This document shows positions 62,142 through 64,000 of a stretch of DNA of 64,000 bases, one piece after another (the first letter of the stretch is position 1; every line of letters begins with the position of its first letter). Under the pieces are notes generated by a model that was not told the origin of the DNA, searched no databases, and worked only from the letters and a program-made list of their open reading frames with translations. The stretch comes from Pacificimonas sp963710205 (GTDB lineage Bacteria; Pseudomonadota; Alphaproteobacteria; Sphingomonadales; Sphingomonadaceae): NCBI GenBank assembly GCA_963710205.1, contig CAVPZG010000004.1, positions 62,001-126,000 of the forward strand, in the 5' to 3' direction. The position numbers and the translations under genes were made by a program.

Positions 62142-63548
62142 TCACGGCAATTTGCTGAGCAGCCCCACCAGAATGCGGACCGGCTTCGAAAACAGCTTCT
62201 CCTTGAACAGCTCGTTCGTGCCTGCCTTGGTAATCTCGCCAAGTGTCGGATAAGGCGCGATATAGCCGACCATCTGGCTGGGCTTCAGGCCTTGCGAGAT
62301 CCCCAGGGCCCAGGGGTGAATCAGTTCGCCCGCATGCAGGCCGACGATCCCGCAGCCGACGATCCTGCCCTTCGACAGCACGATCTTGATCCTGCCTTCG
62401 GGCCGCCGCTCGGCGCGCGCGCGGTCGTTGGCGCCAAACGGGGCCTCCACCGTGGTGATTTTCTTCAGACCCCGATCACGCGCCATCTGTTCCGTCAGGC
62501 CGACATTGGCCAGCTCGGGGTCCGTGAACGTGACCCAGGGCAGCGCATCGTAATTTGCCTTGGCGGGCAGGCGGAAGCAGACGTTGCGGACGACGATGCC
62601 GCCATCATAGCCAGCCGCATGCGTGAATTGCGGTCCTTCGCGGCAGTCGCCGACGGCGAAGATGTTGCGGTTGGAGGTCCTTAGCCGCGCATCGACGGCA
62701 ATCGCGCCCTTGCCGAGCTTTACGCCCGCCGCCTCCAGCCCCAGATTCTCGACATTCGCCTGCCGTCCGGTCGCGACCAGCAGGTGCGAGCCTTCCACCC
62801 CTTCGCCGCGCTCGAACCTGATGGCGATGCCGGTGTCCGTTTTGCGGACTTCCGAGACATCGGTATTTTCATAGATGCCGACACCCTCGCCCGCCAGCGC
62901 CTTGTGAACGACCTCGACCAGATCCCGGTCGTCGTTCGCCATGATGCGGTTTTTCTCGACAATCGTGACTTTCGAGCCGAGCCGCCGGAATGCCTGCGCC
63001 ATTTCGACGCCGATATTCCCGCCGCCCAGAATCAGCAGATGCGCGGGGCGCTCGGTCAGGCTCCAGATGGTTTCATTGGTCAGGTAGGGGACGGTATCGA
63101 GGCCGGGAATGGGGAAAATGCGTGCACGCGAACCTGTGGCGAGGACGATGCGCTTCGCCCGGTAGGTTTCGCCATTGGCTTCGATGGTGCGTCTGCCAGT
63201 CAGGACCGCGCGGTGCTTGACCACATGTGCGCCCAGACCCTCGAACCGTTCCACGCTGTCATGCGGCGCGATTCCGGCGATCACTTCATGCACATGCGCC
63301 ATCGTTCGCGCGAAATCGATACGCGGTTCGGCCGTGATGCCAAAGGCCTCGCTGTGTTTCGCGACATGCGCGGCATGGGCGGCGGCGATGATGGACTTTG
63401 AGGGGACGCAGCCCGAATTCAGGCAGTCACCGCCCATTTCGCCCGCTTCGAACAGAACGGTCTTCAAACCCAGCTGCGCTGCGCCGCCCGCGATGGTCAG
63501 GCCGCCGGAACCGGCACCGATAATGGCGATGTCATATTTTCTGGTCAT
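62142..63548 (-). CDS. MerA/dihydrolipoamide-dehydrogenase-like FAD disulfide oxidoreductase
   Basis: A 468-residue class I pyridine nucleotide-disulfide reductase: IGAGSGGLTIAGGAAQLG (FAD), the redox disulfide GGDCLNSGCVPSKS, IVLATGSRARIFPIPG, LLILGGGNIGVEMAQAFRRL (NAD(P)) and NRNIFAVGDCREG. The C-terminal motif reads APYPTLGEITKAGTNELF. Lipoamide dehydrogenases have His before the Pro, while here it is Tyr, as in mercuric reductases. No mercury Cys pair is visible at the C-terminus, so the electron acceptor is unknown. It starts at ATG 63548 (MTRKYDIAIIG). Confidence 0.87.
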   Translation of the reverse strand: MTRKYDIAIIGAGSGGLTIAGGAAQLGLKTVLFEAGEMGGDCLNSGCVPSKSIIAAAHAAHVAKHSEAFGITAEPRIDFARTMAHVHEVIAGIAPHDSVERFEGLGAHVVKHRAVLTGRRTIEANGETYRAKRIVLATGSRARIFPIPGLDTVPYLTNETIWSLTERPAHLLILGGGNIGVEMAQAFRRLGSKVTIVEKNRIMANDDRDLVEVVHKALAGEGVGIYENTDVSEVRKTDTGIAIRFERGEGVEGSHLLVATGRQANVENLGLEAAGVKLGKGAIAVDARLRTSNRNIFAVGDCREGPQFTHAAGYDGGIVVRNVCFRLPAKANYDALPWVTFTDPELANVGLTEQMARDRGLKKITTVEAPFGANDRARAERRPEGRIKIVLSKGRIVGCGIVGLHAGELIHPWALGISQGLKPSQMVGYIAPYPTLGEITKAGTNELFKEKLFSKPVRILVGLLSKLP

Positions 63549-63601
63549 GCCCCGTCTTACGCACAAAAGGGACGCGGCGTTACCGGAATTGGGCGGCCCC
63601 C

Positions 63602-63658
63602 AAAAAGAGAGGGCCGCGCAAAGGCTGTGGGGGGATAAGCGTTTGCGCGGCCCGTCTC
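63602..63658 (-). terminator. Rho-independent terminator of msrB
   Basis: GGGCCGCGCAAA (63611-63622) and TTTGCGCGGCCC (63642-63653) form a perfect 12-base stem extended by GAGA/TCTC, with a 19-base loop. On the minus strand the stem is followed by TCTCTTTTT (63602-63610), the T run. It ends transcription coming from msrB and separates it from the flavoprotein gene. Confidence 0.8.
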
Positions 63659-63768
63659 AGGCAGGTGATCCGCCGGCTTGGGGGGTAAGCGGGGTGGGCG
63701 GATCAGAAGGATAACGGCGGAAATGCCAGGTGGTTCCCGCGAAAATTAACTTTTTCGATTCCCTGATT

Positions 63769-64000
63769 TTAATCAGAGGGTTCGAAGGTCATGGCCGTTC
63801 CGTTCATGCAATGACGTTCGCCTGTCGGCGCGGGCCCGTCCTTGAAGACATGACCCAGATGTCCGCCGCATTTGGCGCAGTGGATCTCCGTGCGCGGGAT
63901 GACCATTTTATAGTCGGTCTTGGTTTCAACGCCGCCTTCTATGGGCGCGTAGAAACTCGGCCAGCCGGAGCCGCTCTCATATTTCGTTTCGGACGAGTAG
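63769..64000 (-). CDS. msrB: peptide-methionine (R)-S-oxide reductase (C-terminal part, cut by window edge)
   Basis: The visible 76 codons read SGSGWPSFYAPIEGG, IPRTEIHCAKCGGHLGHVFK and GERHCMNGTAMTFEP. They include one of the two CxxC zinc pairs (CAKC) and the catalytic Cys in RHCMNG. The enzyme reduces the R form of methionine sulfoxide, complementary to MsrA. The N-terminus and the first zinc pair lie outside the window. A strong terminator follows. Confidence 0.95.
   Translation of the reverse strand, partial: YSSETKYESGSGWPSFYAPIEGGVETKTDYKMVIPRTEIHCAKCGGHLGHVFKDGPAPTGERHCMNGTAMTFEPSD

Noticed and set aside
59741..64000. msrA and msrB as one operon
   Set aside because: They are on opposite strands, separated by two unrelated genes and a terminator.

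Overview
The window is a high-GC, gene-dense stretch of bacterial chromosome, most likely from an alphaproteobacterium of the order Sphingomonadales. The grounds are an F0 ATP synthase operon that encodes both b' and b and stands apart from F1, the mutY / DUF721 / DsbA-like / smc neighbourhood, a sulfate-assimilation operon carrying DUF2849 and DUF934, a DUF3297 gene behind polA, CtrA-like sites beside flagellar genes, and the MoxR-DUF58-DUF4159 / DUF1285-Nudix-CCA neighbourhood. The order is inferred from gene content and was not checked by a search. There is no rRNA, CRISPR array, intact insertion sequence or prophage. One tRNA (Leu, anticodon UAA) is present.

Left third (1-26,000). A cut-off aldose-epimerase-like gene and a DUF454 membrane protein precede a ligase-associated DNA-damage helicase and the PdeM nuclease, separated by a tandem aspartic protease. 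Then come a short-chain dehydrogenase, a TetR regulator divergent from a small membrane protein with two palindromic operators between them, and a frameshifted PEP-CTERM-type protein. The cobA-DUF2849-cysI-Rid-DUF934-cysH-siroheme synthase operon (8,514-13,523) makes siroheme and reduces sulfate to sulfide. It is followed by a c-di-GMP protein, a PLD-type synthase, DUF3297 and polA. A roughly 0.9 kb gene-poor stretch upstream of polA holds short direct repeats and a decayed ORF. Two peptidases or hydrolases, an S9 peptidase and the tRNA-modification gene tsaC follow.

Middle third (26,000-45,000). tRNA-Leu and a sugar transporter of the FucP type lead into an isolated flagellar fragment, fliO-fliP divergent from flgB-flgC-fliE, with two CtrA-like sites between. 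Next are mutY-tspO-UbiK-like-YbjN on the minus strand, facing DUF721-DsbA-smc on the plus strand. Then come a diguanylate cyclase, two acyl-CoA dehydrogenases and atpI-atpB-atpE-atpF'-atpF.

Right third (44,400-64,000). A minus-strand run moxR-DUF58-DUF4159-VWA/GATase-like-GST-SDR lies divergent from DUF1285-Nudix-cca. The VWA/GATase-like gene is frameshifted. The run looks like an envelope or metal/chaperone module of unknown job and is the best candidate here for an incompletely described system. It is followed by a GGDEF-EAL protein, parC, recO, msrA, a large acyl-CoA dehydrogenase, a MerA/Lpd-like flavoprotein and the 3' part of msrB with its terminator.

Three otherwise well-conserved genes are each broken by what looks like one extra base (near 3305, 7600 and 46,422). 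Sequencing error should be excluded before any biology is drawn from them.
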